44,572 nucleotides of DNA from Anaerolineaceae bacterium (GCA_003524305.1 DQHW01000031.1:4390-48961); one strand, 5' to 3'. Shown: positions 1 through 7,849, counted from the stretch's first letter. Notes: generated by a model from the sequence alone, not told the origin. A program made the numbers and translations.

Positions 1-136
1 CTTTAATATGGGCATCGGCATGGTGGCGATTATTGATCCCAATGACCTGCCAGCCCTACGCAACCTGGTCCCCGAGACAATTTGGGTGATCGGCCAACTT
101 CAGTCCGGTCCACGTGCGGAGGTGCTGCTGCAATGA
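1..136 (+). CDS. purM: PurM (AIR synthetase), C-terminal end only
   Basis: The frame beginning at base 2 is open from the window edge and ends at the TGA at 134-136. Its 44 residues open with FNMGIGMV, the conserved C-terminal signature of phosphoribosylformylglycinamidine cyclo-ligase, which makes aminoimidazole ribotide in purine synthesis. The stop overlaps the ATG of purN in an ATGA arrangement, so the two are translationally coupled. Only the C-terminal tail is visible, so the identification rests on this short motif and on the purine-operon context. Confidence 0.8.
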   Translation, partial: FNMGIGMVAIIDPNDLPALRNLVPETIWVIGQLQSGPRAEVLLQ

Positions 137-738
137 AGAAAGCCTCCCTAGTGGTCATGATCTCGGGCAATGGCAGCAACCTGCAGGCAATTATTGATGC
201 CATTCAGGCTGAAAGCCTGCCCGCCGAGATCAAGGCAGTCATCTCAAACACCAGAGAGGCATACGGTGTGGAGCGCGCCAAACGGGCAGGGATTCCAACC
301 TTCATCAAGGTAAAACGAAAAGATCAAGACCGTGAGCAATACGACGCCGAATTAGCTGAAATAGTCAAAATGTATCGACCCGATTTCGTCATCCTCGCAG
401 GATGGATGCGCATTCTCAGTATGGAATTTATCGGGGCTTTTCCAAACCGCATCATTAACCTTCACCCTGCTCTGCCTGGTACTTTCCCCGGTGTGAATGC
501 CATTGAGCGTGCCTGGCAGGCTTTTCAGAATAAAGAGATCAGTCACACCGGAATCATGGTGCATCTTGTGCCAGACGAAGGAGTGGATTTGGGACCAGTC
601 CTCACCCAAAAAATTATTGAAATCAAGCCGCAGGATACGCTTGAAGATCTTGAAAAACGCGTTCACCAATGTGAACATGAACTGCTCGTTGAAACCATTC
701 ACAAAACCATACTTCAATCGGAGGAAAGTCATGCCTAA
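133..738 (+). CDS. purN: Phosphoribosylglycinamide formyltransferase PurN
   Basis: This 201-residue protein transfers a formyl group from 10-formyl-THF to GAR, the third step of purine synthesis. It has the N-terminal SGNGSNLQAII substrate loop, the catalytic INLHPALPG segment (Asn and His) and the DEGVDLGPVL segment that carries the catalytic Asp. Length matches the family. I start it at the ATG at 133, which overlaps the purM stop; the frame stays open further upstream, but MKKASLVVMISGNGSN is the normal family N-terminus. Its stop overlaps purH by 8 bases. It is part of a purM-purN-purH-guaB operon. Confidence 0.95.
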   Translation: MKKASLVVMISGNGSNLQAIIDAIQAESLPAEIKAVISNTREAYGVERAKRAGIPTFIKVKRKDQDREQYDAELAEIVKMYRPDFVILAGWMRILSMEFIGAFPNRIINLHPALPGTFPGVNAIERAWQAFQNKEISHTGIMVHLVPDEGVDLGPVLTQKIIEIKPQDTLEDLEKRVHQCEHELLVETIHKTILQSEESHA

Positions 739-2230
739 AGCACTTATGTCTGTATATGATAAAAACGGTCTGGTCGAGTTAGCAAAAGGGTTGATTAGTC
801 TTGGCTGGGAACTTCTGGCATCAGGTGGTACAGCCAAACTATTACAAAAAAACAACCTGCAGGTCACCGAAGTCGCCGAATATACAGGTTCACCCGAGAT
901 TTTAGGCGGACGTGTCAAGACACTTCACCCCGCAATCCACGGTGGGATATTAGCCCGCAACACACAGGAAGATTTTGATCAGCTTAAGTCAAAGGGCTGG
1001 GCGCCGATCGACCTGGTCGTGGTCAACCTTTATCCCTTTGAATCCACCATCGCCCAACCCAACGTCGCTCTCGCGGATGCAATTGAGCAAATCGATATCG
1101 GCGGTGTCGCCTTGATCCGCGCTGCAGCTAAAAATAATGACCGCGTCACACTGGTCTGCGACCCCGAGGATTATTCTTCAATTTTGCAAGCCTTAACCAA
1201 AGGCACCCTGGATCAGGCTCTTCGTAATAAACTTGCCTTAAAAGGTTTCCGCCTGACCTCAAATTATGATCAGGCTATTGCCAATTATCTTGAGGGCGAT
1301 GAAGTTGAAACCCTCACGCTTCATCCGATTCAATCCCTGCGTTATGGTGAGAATCCGCACCAATCTGCTATCTTATTGGGCTATCGCCATAACGACACAC
1401 CCCTTGGCGGACAGGTCCTGCAGGGGAAAGAACTCTCCTACAACAACCTGTTGGACCTGGATGCCGCCTGGCGCGCCGTGGTGAGCTTCAAGAAGAACAG
1501 CATTGTGATTGTCAAACACCTCTCTCCATGCGGTATGGCTTCTGCAGATGACCAGCTAACATCTTACAAGGCGGCATTGGCAAGCGATCCTGTCTCTGCA
1601 TTCGGAGGTATTATCGCCGCCAATCGAACACTTGAAAAGAACACGGCAGAAGCCATCAGCGACCTGTTTGTGGAATGTATCATTGCACCGGGTTTTGATC
1701 CTGAAGCGCTGCCTGTACTTGCCAAAAAGAAAAACCTGCGACTAATTGTCATGCCAAATCTTGAGGTTGAACCCAGGGTGGAGTACCGGTCTATCACACG
1801 CGGCATTCTACGCCAGGATGTTGATTTTGGCGACAAGACCCAGGCTGACTGGAAGGTTGTCACCGAGATTCAACCAACTGAAGCCCAGATGAGCGCCTTG
1901 AAATTCGCCTGGACAGCCTGTCAGCACGTCAAATCCAATTCGATTGTCTTTGCCCAGGGTGAATCTACAGTGGGGATTGGCGGGGGGCAGCCAAATCGCG
2001 TAGATTGCGTTAGAATTGCCAGACAGCGTGCCGGTGAAAAATCAGAAGGTGCCGTGATGGCATCCGATGCGTTTTTCCCCTTTGCTGATTCAGTAGAAGA
2101 AGCCGCACGTTTTGGCATCAAAGCTATTGTGCAGCCGGGCGGTTCCATCCGAGATCAGGAATCCATTGATTTCTGCAACAGTAAGGGTATTTGCATGGTA
2201 TTCACCGGCTATCGACACTTCCGACATTAG
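731..2230 (+). CDS. purH: Bifunctional AICAR transformylase / IMP cyclohydrolase PurH
   Basis: This 499-residue enzyme carries out the last two steps of IMP synthesis. The N-terminal MGS-like cyclohydrolase domain (about 1-150) begins MPKALMSVYDKNGL and contains LASGGTAK and GGRVKTLHPAIHGG. The C-terminal AICAR transformylase domain contains the active-site Lys-His in VKHLSPCGMA and ends with the characteristic TGYRHFRH. The ATG at 731 is preceded by GGAGG at 720-724 and lies inside the end of purN, so the longer upstream frame is not used. guaB follows after 10 bases, so the operon makes IMP and then commits it to GMP. Confidence 0.97.
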   Translation: MPKALMSVYDKNGLVELAKGLISLGWELLASGGTAKLLQKNNLQVTEVAEYTGSPEILGGRVKTLHPAIHGGILARNTQEDFDQLKSKGWAPIDLVVVNLYPFESTIAQPNVALADAIEQIDIGGVALIRAAAKNNDRVTLVCDPEDYSSILQALTKGTLDQALRNKLALKGFRLTSNYDQAIANYLEGDEVETLTLHPIQSLRYGENPHQSAILLGYRHNDTPLGGQVLQGKELSYNNLLDLDAAWRAVVSFKKNSIVIVKHLSPCGMASADDQLTSYKAALASDPVSAFGGIIAANRTLEKNTAEAISDLFVECIIAPGFDPEALPVLAKKKNLRLIVMPNLEVEPRVEYRSITRGILRQDVDFGDKTQADWKVVTEIQPTEAQMSALKFAWTACQHVKSNSIVFAQGESTVGIGGGQPNRVDCVRIARQRAGEKSEGAVMASDAFFPFADSVEEAARFGIKAIVQPGGSIRDQESIDFCNSKGICMVFTGYRHFRH

Positions 2231-2240
2231 AGGAGAATAA

Positions 2241-3722
2241 ATGAACCAGGCTTTATTTGAGCAGAACGATGCATTAACTTTTGATGATGTTTTAATTGAA
2301 CCGGGTTACAGCGAAGTATTGCCCTCTGAAGTGGATGTGCATGCTCAATTGACCCGCGATATCCGTCTCAATATCCCTCTGCTCTCGGCCGCCATGGATA
2401 CCGTGACCGATTCACGCCTGGCGATTGCCCTTGCCCGCGAGGGCGGTATCGGCATCATTCACCGCAACTTGTCTCCAGAAGCTCAGGCGCGTGAGGTGGA
2501 GATTGTAAAGCGTTCAGAATCAGGTATGATCTCTGACCCAATCACCCTGCCCCCTACAGCCACGCTTGCAGAAGCTGAAGAGATCATGGCACGTTTTCAC
2601 ATCAGCGGATTGCCTGTAGTGGATCCTTCAACAAAAAAATTAGTGGGAATCCTCACCAACCGTGACACCCGCTTTACCGAGCCTGAAGATATGGGCAAGT
2701 TGGTCTCCGAGTTTATGACCTCGTCAAAATTGATCACGGCTAAACTCGGCACCACTCTTGAACAAGCCAAAGAAATTCTTAAGACACACCGCATCGAAAA
2801 ATTGCCGCTCGTAGACGAAAGTGGTTACCTTAAAGGGCTTATAACGGTCAAAGACATTCAGAAAAAACTGCAGTATCCTCAAGCCGCCAAAGACAACCGC
2901 GGACGCCTTTTGGTTGGTGCAGCCGTCGGGGTTGGCGGAGACGTGGATGACCGCATCAACCGGCTGATCGAAATGGATGTGGACGTGGTGGTGATTGACA
3001 CCGCCCACGGTCACACTGCCGGAGTGATTAAGACCATCCGCCGCATTAAATCCATCCATCCCGAATTGCCGATCATAGCAGGCAACGTGGTTACAGAAGA
3101 TGGCGCCAGCGCATTAATTGAAGCTGGCGCGGATGCCATCAAGGTTGGTGTAGGCGCGGGTTCCATTTGCACCACCCGTATCATTTCTGGCACGGGTATG
3201 CCGCAGTTATCCGCCATTTACCGCTGCGCCAAGATCGCCCGTCCGAAAGGCATTCCTGTGATCGCAGACGGCGGCATCAAATACAGCGGTGATATCGTAA
3301 AAGCCATGGTCGCCGGTGCAGATACCGTCATGCTCGGAAGCTTGCTTGCCGGACTTAAGGAATCTCCTGGTGAGGAAATTCTTTATGAAGGCCGTCAATA
3401 CAAAACCTACAGGGGTATGGGTTCCATGGGTGCGCTGCAAGGCTATGGCAAAGACCGTTATGGTACAAACCAGGGCGGACCAGGCAAACTGGTACCCGAA
3501 GGCGTCGAAGGCATGATCCCGCTCAAGGGATCACTGGATGATTATGTGTTTCAACTCATCGGCGGCCTGCGCTCAGGTATGGGCTATGCCGGTGCCGCAC
3601 AACTCGAAGAACTTCGTACCAAAACTCGATTGATCCGCATTACCGGGGCAGGCTTGATCGAAAGTCATCCGCATGACATCACCATTACGCGTGAAGCACC
3701 CAACTATCAACGAGGAAATTGA
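2241..3722 (+). CDS. guaB: IMP dehydrogenase GuaB
   Basis: This 493-residue enzyme oxidises IMP to XMP with NAD, the rate-limiting step to GMP. The TIM barrel starts at LTFDDVLIEPGYSEV; two CBS domains are inserted at about residues 95-210 (SDPITLPP onward); the catalytic loop GAGSICTTRIISGTG carries the nucleophilic cysteine, which I place at residue 310; the flap region includes YRGMGSMGAL. AGAGGAG lies a few bases before the ATG. It is the last gene of the purine operon and is followed by a strong terminator. Length and motifs are typical, with nothing missing. Confidence 0.97.
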   Translation: MNQALFEQNDALTFDDVLIEPGYSEVLPSEVDVHAQLTRDIRLNIPLLSAAMDTVTDSRLAIALAREGGIGIIHRNLSPEAQAREVEIVKRSESGMISDPITLPPTATLAEAEEIMARFHISGLPVVDPSTKKLVGILTNRDTRFTEPEDMGKLVSEFMTSSKLITAKLGTTLEQAKEILKTHRIEKLPLVDESGYLKGLITVKDIQKKLQYPQAAKDNRGRLLVGAAVGVGGDVDDRINRLIEMDVDVVVIDTAHGHTAGVIKTIRRIKSIHPELPIIAGNVVTEDGASALIEAGADAIKVGVGAGSICTTRIISGTGMPQLSAIYRCAKIARPKGIPVIADGGIKYSGDIVKAMVAGADTVMLGSLLAGLKESPGEEILYEGRQYKTYRGMGSMGALQGYGKDRYGTNQGGPGKLVPEGVEGMIPLKGSLDDYVFQLIGGLRSGMGYAGAAQLEELRTKTRLIRITGAGLIESHPHDITITREAPNYQRGN

Positions 3723-3729
3723 TCTCATC

Positions 3730-3757
3730 AGACCCGGCTTTTTGACCGGGTCTTTTA
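3730..3757 (+). terminator. Rho-independent terminator after guaB
   Basis: The arms AGACCCGG (3730-3737) and CCGGGTCT (3746-3753) form a perfect 8-bp stem with an 8-nt loop, followed by TTTTA. It closes the purM-purN-purH-guaB operon and separates it from trxA. Confidence 0.85.
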
Positions 3758-3830
3758 TTGTCACAATTTTTGTAACTTTTTTGATATTTCTCCATCTAAT
3801 TATTCAAACAAACAAATATGGAGATAAAAA

Positions 3831-4175
3831 ATGAATGCACCCCAGCACATTACTGACGCAGAATTTGAAAAAGTAGTCTTACAATCAAAATTACCCGTAG
3901 TGGTTGATTTTTGGGCGCCATGGTGCGGACCCTGTAAAATGGTCGGCCCCATTCTGGATAAGATTGCTATCGAACAGGACGGAAAGCTTCTTATCGCCAA
4001 AGTCAATACAGATGAAAACCCCCAATGGGCGCAGCATTACGGCGTTCAGGGTATTCCTACCATGTTGTTCGTGGCAAACGGTAAAATCGTTCATACCCAG
4101 GTAGGCGCTTTACCCGAACCTGTTCTAAAAGACATTCTTGGGCAGTTTATGGATATTGTTGCAAACCCTAACTAA
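3831..4175 (+). CDS. trxA: Thioredoxin TrxA
   Basis: This 114-residue cytoplasmic thioredoxin reduces protein disulfides. It has the canonical active site WCGPC with cysteines 32 and 35, the VDFWAPWCGPC strand-helix junction, the buried Asp (D26) and the cis-proline loop GIPTM. The start has TGGAGA 7 bases upstream. It forms its own transcription unit after the guaB terminator and is convergent with the ECF sigma / anti-sigma pair on the other strand. That neighbour has the cysteine pattern of a thiol-responsive anti-sigma factor, which would fit thioredoxin as both regulon member and reductant, but that link is inference. Confidence 0.95.
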   Translation: MNAPQHITDAEFEKVVLQSKLPVVVDFWAPWCGPCKMVGPILDKIAIEQDGKLLIAKVNTDENPQWAQHYGVQGIPTMLFVANGKIVHTQVGALPEPVLKDILGQFMDIVANPN

Positions 4176-4188
4176 ACGCTAATAAATA

Positions 4189-4227
4189 TTGATACTTATA
4201 AATTTGATCAAAAATAAAGAGTATCAA
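4189..4227. repeat. Inverted repeat downstream of trxA
   Basis: TTGATACT (4189-4196) and AGTATCAA (4220-4227) are perfect 8-bp inverted copies separated by 23 AT-rich bases. It has no T-tract, so it is not an obvious terminator; it could be an operator or an RNA stem. The 4176-4366 stretch otherwise holds only a doubtful 63-codon frame. Confidence 0.45.
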
Positions 4228-4366
4228 TGAAAACAATTGAATCCGATTGGGATAGTGTGATCAAGATCGCTCTTGGCGTTACTCTTGTGCCCCATAAAAG
4301 AATACCGCAGCCGGTGGGTCGGGTAAAACCTGCGCCCTCCTTGAAGGAAATACTAACACTACTCAA

Positions 4367-4412
4367 AAATGAGGACCTCGTCAAATTCGTGACGAGGTCC
4401 TCATTTTTTTTT
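4367..4412. terminator. Bidirectional terminator between trxA and the anti-sigma gene
   Basis: GAGGACCTCGTC (4371-4382) pairs with GACGAGGTCCTC (4391-4402), with A-rich flank on the left and a run of nine T on the right. The stem is perfect with an 8-base loop. Because A and T runs flank both sides it can stop transcription from both trxA and the convergent sigma / anti-sigma operon. Confidence 0.9.
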
Positions 4413-4430
4413 GGGTAAAGATCGAAAAAA

Positions 4431-4706
4431 TTATTTGGGTGAATCTACTGTGCTCAAATAGTCTTTTATTTCCAGCTTGGCAAACAATCGTTCCTTAACC
4501 TCGCCGGGTAATTCCACATTGTCAGAACAGTGCTCATAGAGTTCAATGGTCTTGCGAAGCGTATCCACCACCACCCGGCAGTTATCGCAAGTCTTCATGT
4601 GTTCTTCAATTTGTGCGCAAATCTCAGCCTGAAGATTTCCATCAATGTAATCAGATAAATCCCCCAGCATAGTGCTGCATTTTTCGGTATGCACATGTTC
4701 ACTCAT
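4431..4706 (-). CDS. Zinc-binding anti-sigma factor, RsrA-like cysteine pattern
   Basis: This 91-residue soluble protein has the zinc anti-sigma signature H36-x3-C40-x2-C43 preceded by C10, within a compact helical domain. Additional cysteines lie at 30 and 60. From memory of the family, RsrA of Streptomyces has C11, C31, H37, C41, C44 and C61, so all six positions correspond with an offset of one. RsrA releases its sigma factor when oxidised to a disulfide. The start codon overlaps the stop of the upstream sigma gene (ATGA), the usual coupling for a sigma and its antagonist. There is no membrane segment. A redox role is inference; the anti-sigma assignment is firm. Confidence 0.85.
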   Translation of the reverse strand: MSEHVHTEKCSTMLGDLSDYIDGNLQAEICAQIEEHMKTCDNCRVVVDTLRKTIELYEHCSDNVELPGEVKERLFAKLEIKDYLSTVDSPK

Positions 4707-5308
4707 TTGGATTTCTCCTTTTCGACTTTCTCAGCATAATAAACTGCCAATTCCTGGCGTAGTCGAAGTCTTGCTCTCAATAACCTGGTTTTTACATTAT
4801 TTTCAGTAATCTGCAGAGCTTCAGCAGTCTCTTGAATAGACAAACCTTCTAAATCACGTAAAACAAATACGGTTTTTAAGGTTTCGGGCAGTCTCTGAAT
4901 AGCTTGGTCCATAAATTTACGAGATTCCGACGACAACAACTCCTTTTCAGGCAGGCAGCAGAAATCAACAATTTCAATTCCACTGCTTTCTTCATCCGAC
5001 TCAAAAGGCAGGGTATCATCCACTGAAACCATGGGTGTCTTTCGCTTGCGGATCATCATTAAGGCTTCATTTACAGCAATCCGGTGCAGCCAGGTCGAAA
5101 TACTGGATCGTCCCTCGAAAGTAGGAAGTGCCTTAAACGCCTTCATGTATGTTTCTTGCAACACGTCTTCTGCGTCTTGTTCATCTCCAAGTATTTGTCT
5201 TGCAGTTCTATAGATTTGAGTAGACGTCTCCTCTACTAATTTTGCAAACGCCTGTCGGTCTCCGCTTTGTAAAGCAGTGAGAAATTCAGATTTTTCGTTG
5301 TTACTCAT
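4703..5308 (-). CDS. ECF-family RNA polymerase sigma factor
   Basis: This 201-residue protein has the two ECF domains: sigma2 at about 20-90 (LGDEQDAEDVLQETYMKAF, then ISTWLHRIAVNEALMMIRKR) and sigma4 at about 135-190 (LPETLKTVFVLRDLEGLSIQETAEAL, ENNVKTRLLRARLRLRQEL). The linker carries an unusual Cys-Cys pair (VDFCCLP). It directs RNA polymerase to stress promoters and is probably held inactive by the overlapping downstream anti-sigma gene. AGGA lies about 10 bases before the ATG. It is divergent from a second ECF sigma gene across 177 bp. The specific ECF group was not determined. Confidence 0.93.
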   Translation of the reverse strand: MSNNEKSEFLTALQSGDRQAFAKLVEETSTQIYRTARQILGDEQDAEDVLQETYMKAFKALPTFEGRSSISTWLHRIAVNEALMMIRKRKTPMVSVDDTLPFESDEESSGIEIVDFCCLPEKELLSSESRKFMDQAIQRLPETLKTVFVLRDLEGLSIQETAEALQITENNVKTRLLRARLRLRQELAVYYAEKVEKEKSK

Positions 5309-5485
5309 TTTGATGCATTCCTGTCAAAAAAGTTGCTGCCACTATGGTTTCCATTCTATTTGGATTATTCAATTTACAAATAACATTGTAGACATTTGAT
5401 TAGATTTTCATATCTTCATCAATTGTAACAAAAGTGTGTTTGAATCGTATCCATTTTGCAAAATTGCCGTCATAATAAGTAGATA

Positions 5486-6049
5486 ATGAAATTAGCTAAT
5501 GAACATGAACTGCTTAATAATGCCAAACGCTTTGACCAAGACTCCCTTGGAATTATCTATGATTCCTACAGTCCTGGATTGTATCGGTATGCTTCAAGGC
5601 TTCTCGGAGATAGCAATATGGCAGAAGAATGTGTTGCTGACACCTTTTCAAGATTTCTTGGAGCTTTGCGCGTTGGTCATGGGCCAGATAATCATCTTCA
5701 AGCGTATCTCTACAGGATCGCTCATAACTGGATTACTGATTTTTACCGTCGACATAGTCCAGTATTGGTTGAGTTGGATGAGACTTTAGAAATGGATGAT
5801 CACGACAATCCAGAAAAACGCATTTCTGAATCAATTCAGAAGCAACAAATTCAAGTTGCCCTCCGCGCACTTACTCCAGATCAACGGCAAGTGATTGTAT
5901 TGCGATTTATTGAAGATTGGTCAATTGAAGAGGTTGCCCTGACCTTACAAAAACCTGTTGGTGCAATTAAAGCCTTGCAGCATCGCGCGTTAATCTCGAT
6001 GCGAAGTTTCTTCCCGTCAGAAATGAAAGTGAGTTTCAATGAAAACTGA
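5486..6049 (+). CDS. Second ECF-family sigma factor
   Basis: This 187-residue ECF sigma has a sigma2 region (GDSNMAEECVADTFSRFL, LQAYLYRIAHNWITDFYRR) and a sigma4 region (LTPDQRQVIVLRFIEDWSIEEVA, VGAIKALQHRALISMR). There is no Shine-Dalgarno before the ATG; a CATAAT box ends 9 bases upstream, so its mRNA may have almost no leader. Its stop overlaps the next gene by 11 bases, and that gene encodes a membrane protein of the type found after ECF sigmas in Chloroflexota. It probably forms an independent sigma / anti-sigma module from the one on the opposite strand. Confidence 0.92.
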   Translation: MKLANEHELLNNAKRFDQDSLGIIYDSYSPGLYRYASRLLGDSNMAEECVADTFSRFLGALRVGHGPDNHLQAYLYRIAHNWITDFYRRHSPVLVELDETLEMDDHDNPEKRISESIQKQQIQVALRALTPDQRQVIVLRFIEDWSIEEVALTLQKPVGAIKALQHRALISMRSFFPSEMKVSFNEN

Positions 6050-7088
6050 TTATGAAGATAATCTTGAAATAATAAAGAAATTGGAAGTACTAAAATCAAT
6101 TCCTGATCGTAATCCTGATAAAACTTTGTCAGGCAAAACTGCGTTTCTTAATGAAGCATCAAAAATTTCTGCAGGCGTATCTCCAGAGGCAAATCGGCGT
6201 CATAACAATTGGAATCAGAAAAATCCAATCAACTTGTTTGAACGCCGAAAGGAGCGTGCTCCCATGTTATCCACTTTTGCTTCAATTGTTTTAGCGATTT
6301 CACTTCTACTCGGGGGAAGCGGTGTTACGGTTGCCGCTGCACAAGCCAGTGATCCAGGTGATTTACTCTACAACATAAAATTGCTTAGCGAAAATGCTGT
6401 GCTGGATTTGACTTCAGATCCAGAATCGCAATTTGATATCGCCCTGGATTTAGTCGATCGCAGGTCAGATGAGATCGTGACTCTCTTATCTGATGGAGAT
6501 TTAATCACTGATGAAATTCAAACCCGGTATCGTGATCAGATAGAACAAACCATCCTTTTAGCCATGAGTCTGCCAGAGGATAAAATTGTTCAAGCTTTTG
6601 AGAAAATTCAAGATCGGCTATATACACAACAGCAAACGCTTTCTCAAACAAAAACCAATGGGTCGGCTGAAGCAGTGGCAGCTTTAATCCAAACCCGGGA
6701 TATGCTACAGGTCAGGCTTCACATCCTTGAAACCAGCCAGATGAATTTGTTGCAAATTATGGAACAACTGCGAATTCAAGATCAAATCAATAACCCTGAA
6801 GTAGGCAATTCCCCAACCAATTTTGGTGAAGATGCTCAAAACACCCCAAATCCAGGTAATGGAAATACTGACTCTCCTTCAATGAATAATGGAGATGGTC
6901 AGGAAGGTAACAGTCCCTGGTTCACTGAAACACCATCACCGGTTGAAACAGATATGATTGATAATGGTCAGAACAATCCTTCTGGATCGAGTTCACCACA
7001 AGGCAACCAGGAATATTCATCAACCAGAACAGTTACGCCAAACCCGGATTCAAATGGCGGTTCGGGTTCTCAAAACGGAAATCACTGA
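6039..7088 (+). CDS. DUF5667-type membrane protein, probable anti-sigma partner
   Basis: This 349-residue protein has a cytoplasmic N-terminus (about 1-85) with LKSIPDRNPDKTLSGKTAFL, which resembles the N-terminal segment of other Chloroflexota proteins encoded after ECF sigma genes. A transmembrane segment follows at about 88-108. The outer part begins ASDPGDLLYNIKLLSE, typical of DUF5667, continues as a helical domain to about 250, and ends in a low-complexity Asn/Gly/Ser/Pro tail. It starts inside the sigma gene (11-base overlap). I infer that the N-terminus holds the sigma factor at the membrane; no zinc motif is present. It is followed by a hairpin at 7109. Confidence 0.7.
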   Translation: MKTDYEDNLEIIKKLEVLKSIPDRNPDKTLSGKTAFLNEASKISAGVSPEANRRHNNWNQKNPINLFERRKERAPMLSTFASIVLAISLLLGGSGVTVAAAQASDPGDLLYNIKLLSENAVLDLTSDPESQFDIALDLVDRRSDEIVTLLSDGDLITDEIQTRYRDQIEQTILLAMSLPEDKIVQAFEKIQDRLYTQQQTLSQTKTNGSAEAVAALIQTRDMLQVRLHILETSQMNLLQIMEQLRIQDQINNPEVGNSPTNFGEDAQNTPNPGNGNTDSPSMNNGDGQEGNSPWFTETPSPVETDMIDNGQNNPSGSSSPQGNQEYSSTRTVTPNPDSNGGSGSQNGNH

Positions 7089-7108
7089 TTTTATCTAACC
7101 CCTAGATT

Positions 7109-7141
7109 GACAAGCCGGCTGAGAAAAAGCCGGCTTGTCTT
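7109..7141 (+). terminator. Hairpin terminator after the DUF5667 gene
   Basis: GACAAGCCGGCT (7109-7120) pairs perfectly with AGCCGGCTTGTC (7128-7139) across the 7-base loop GAGAAAA. The T-tract is poor, so termination may be partial. Confidence 0.7.
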
Positions 7142-7159
7142 CATAAATCACATAATTTG

Positions 7160-7186
7160 TTCATGCCACCTTCATCAGTTCTTCAT
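7160..7186 (+). promoter_or_regulatory. Three TTCAT direct repeats phased at 11 bp (putative response-regulator site)
   Basis: TTCAT occurs at 7160-7164, 7171-7175 and 7182-7186, exactly 11 bp apart, so all three lie on one face of the helix. OmpR/PhoB-family regulators bind such direct repeats just upstream of or over the -35 position. A TAATAAT sequence at 7202-7208 is a possible -10, which puts the last repeat at the -35. The gene downstream is the secreted Met/Gly-rich protein, and an OmpR-family regulator is encoded next. Cognate binding is inference. Confidence 0.5.
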
Positions 7187-7240
7187 AACTTTCTTTTAAA
7201 CTAATAATCGTTCAACACAAATTACAAATAAGGAGTAAAA

Positions 7241-7759
7241 ATGAAAAAAGCATTAGTGTTGTCAATCGTTCTCGTCGCTGCGGTATTTACCCTTGGTTCT
7301 GTCAACAAGGTATACGCATCATCAGGTAATCCCTCAACCACTGCTGCCTCAGATAATTATGGTTTCGGTGGACAAGGTGGAATGATGGGCGGCACCCAAC
7401 AAGGGTTGTTGCATGATGAGATGGTAATAGTGGTTGCCGAAAAATTGGGCATCACCGTGGAAGATTTGAATGCCAGGCTTGCCGATGGTGAGACCATGTA
7501 TTCAGTCGCCATTGCTGAAGGATTATCCAATGATGAAGCCATTGCACTTATGGCGGATGCACGCAGCCAGGCTATTGACCAGGCTGTTGCCAACGGAGAT
7601 CTCACCCAGGCACAGGCTGACTGGATGAAAACTCGCAGCCAATTCATGGGTGCGAACGGCGCGAACGGTGCAACTGGTACACGCGGCATGATGGGCGGAG
7701 CCCGGGGTGCCAATGGTACAGGAACCGGTACGTGCATCGGTGTTTACACCAACAATTAG
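7241..7759 (+). CDS. Small secreted Met/Gly-rich protein
   Basis: This 172-residue protein has a signal peptide (MKKALVLSIVLVAAVFTLGS, probable cleavage after VYA near residue 26). A Gly/Met stretch FGGQGGMMGGTQQG follows at about 42-55, then a helical domain at about 57-130 containing VAEKLGITVEDLNARLADGE and a LysM-like IAEGLSNDEA, and a second Gly/Asn/Met-rich tail (RGMMGGARGANG). There is a strong AAGGAG before the ATG. It sits between an 11-bp phased repeat and a two-component system whose kinase has a similar Met/Gly motif in its outer domain. It may bind a metal or be a folding accessory; I do not know its function. Similar small proteins occur in Chloroflexota. Confidence 0.65.
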   Translation: MKKALVLSIVLVAAVFTLGSVNKVYASSGNPSTTAASDNYGFGGQGGMMGGTQQGLLHDEMVIVVAEKLGITVEDLNARLADGETMYSVAIAEGLSNDEAIALMADARSQAIDQAVANGDLTQAQADWMKTRSQFMGANGANGATGTRGMMGGARGANGTGTGTCIGVYTNN

Positions 7760-7771
7760 TTTCCAGAAATG

Positions 7772-7810
7772 ATAACGAAGGCACCATAACCTGGTGCCTT
7801 CGTTATTCTT
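7772..7810 (+). terminator. Terminator after the secreted protein gene
   Basis: A perfect 15-bp stem (7772-7786 with 7792-7806; inner GAAGGCACCA / TGGTGCCTTC) closes on a 5-base loop and is followed by TCTT. It separates the secreted-protein gene from the two-component genes, so those must have their own promoter. Confidence 0.8.
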
Positions 7811-7849
7811 GTATGTCAAGAAGCAGATGTTTTTTTTCTTCAATTCCAA

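Noticed and set aside
4227..4418. 63-codon frame after trxA
   Set aside because: It has no good Shine-Dalgarno, begins within an inverted repeat and runs through the bidirectional terminator, so its last residues are just the stem and T-tract.
7523..7849. Minus-strand frame opposite the secreted-protein gene
   Set aside because: It is antisense to the Gly/Ala-rich region, crosses the terminator hairpin and shows no domain.
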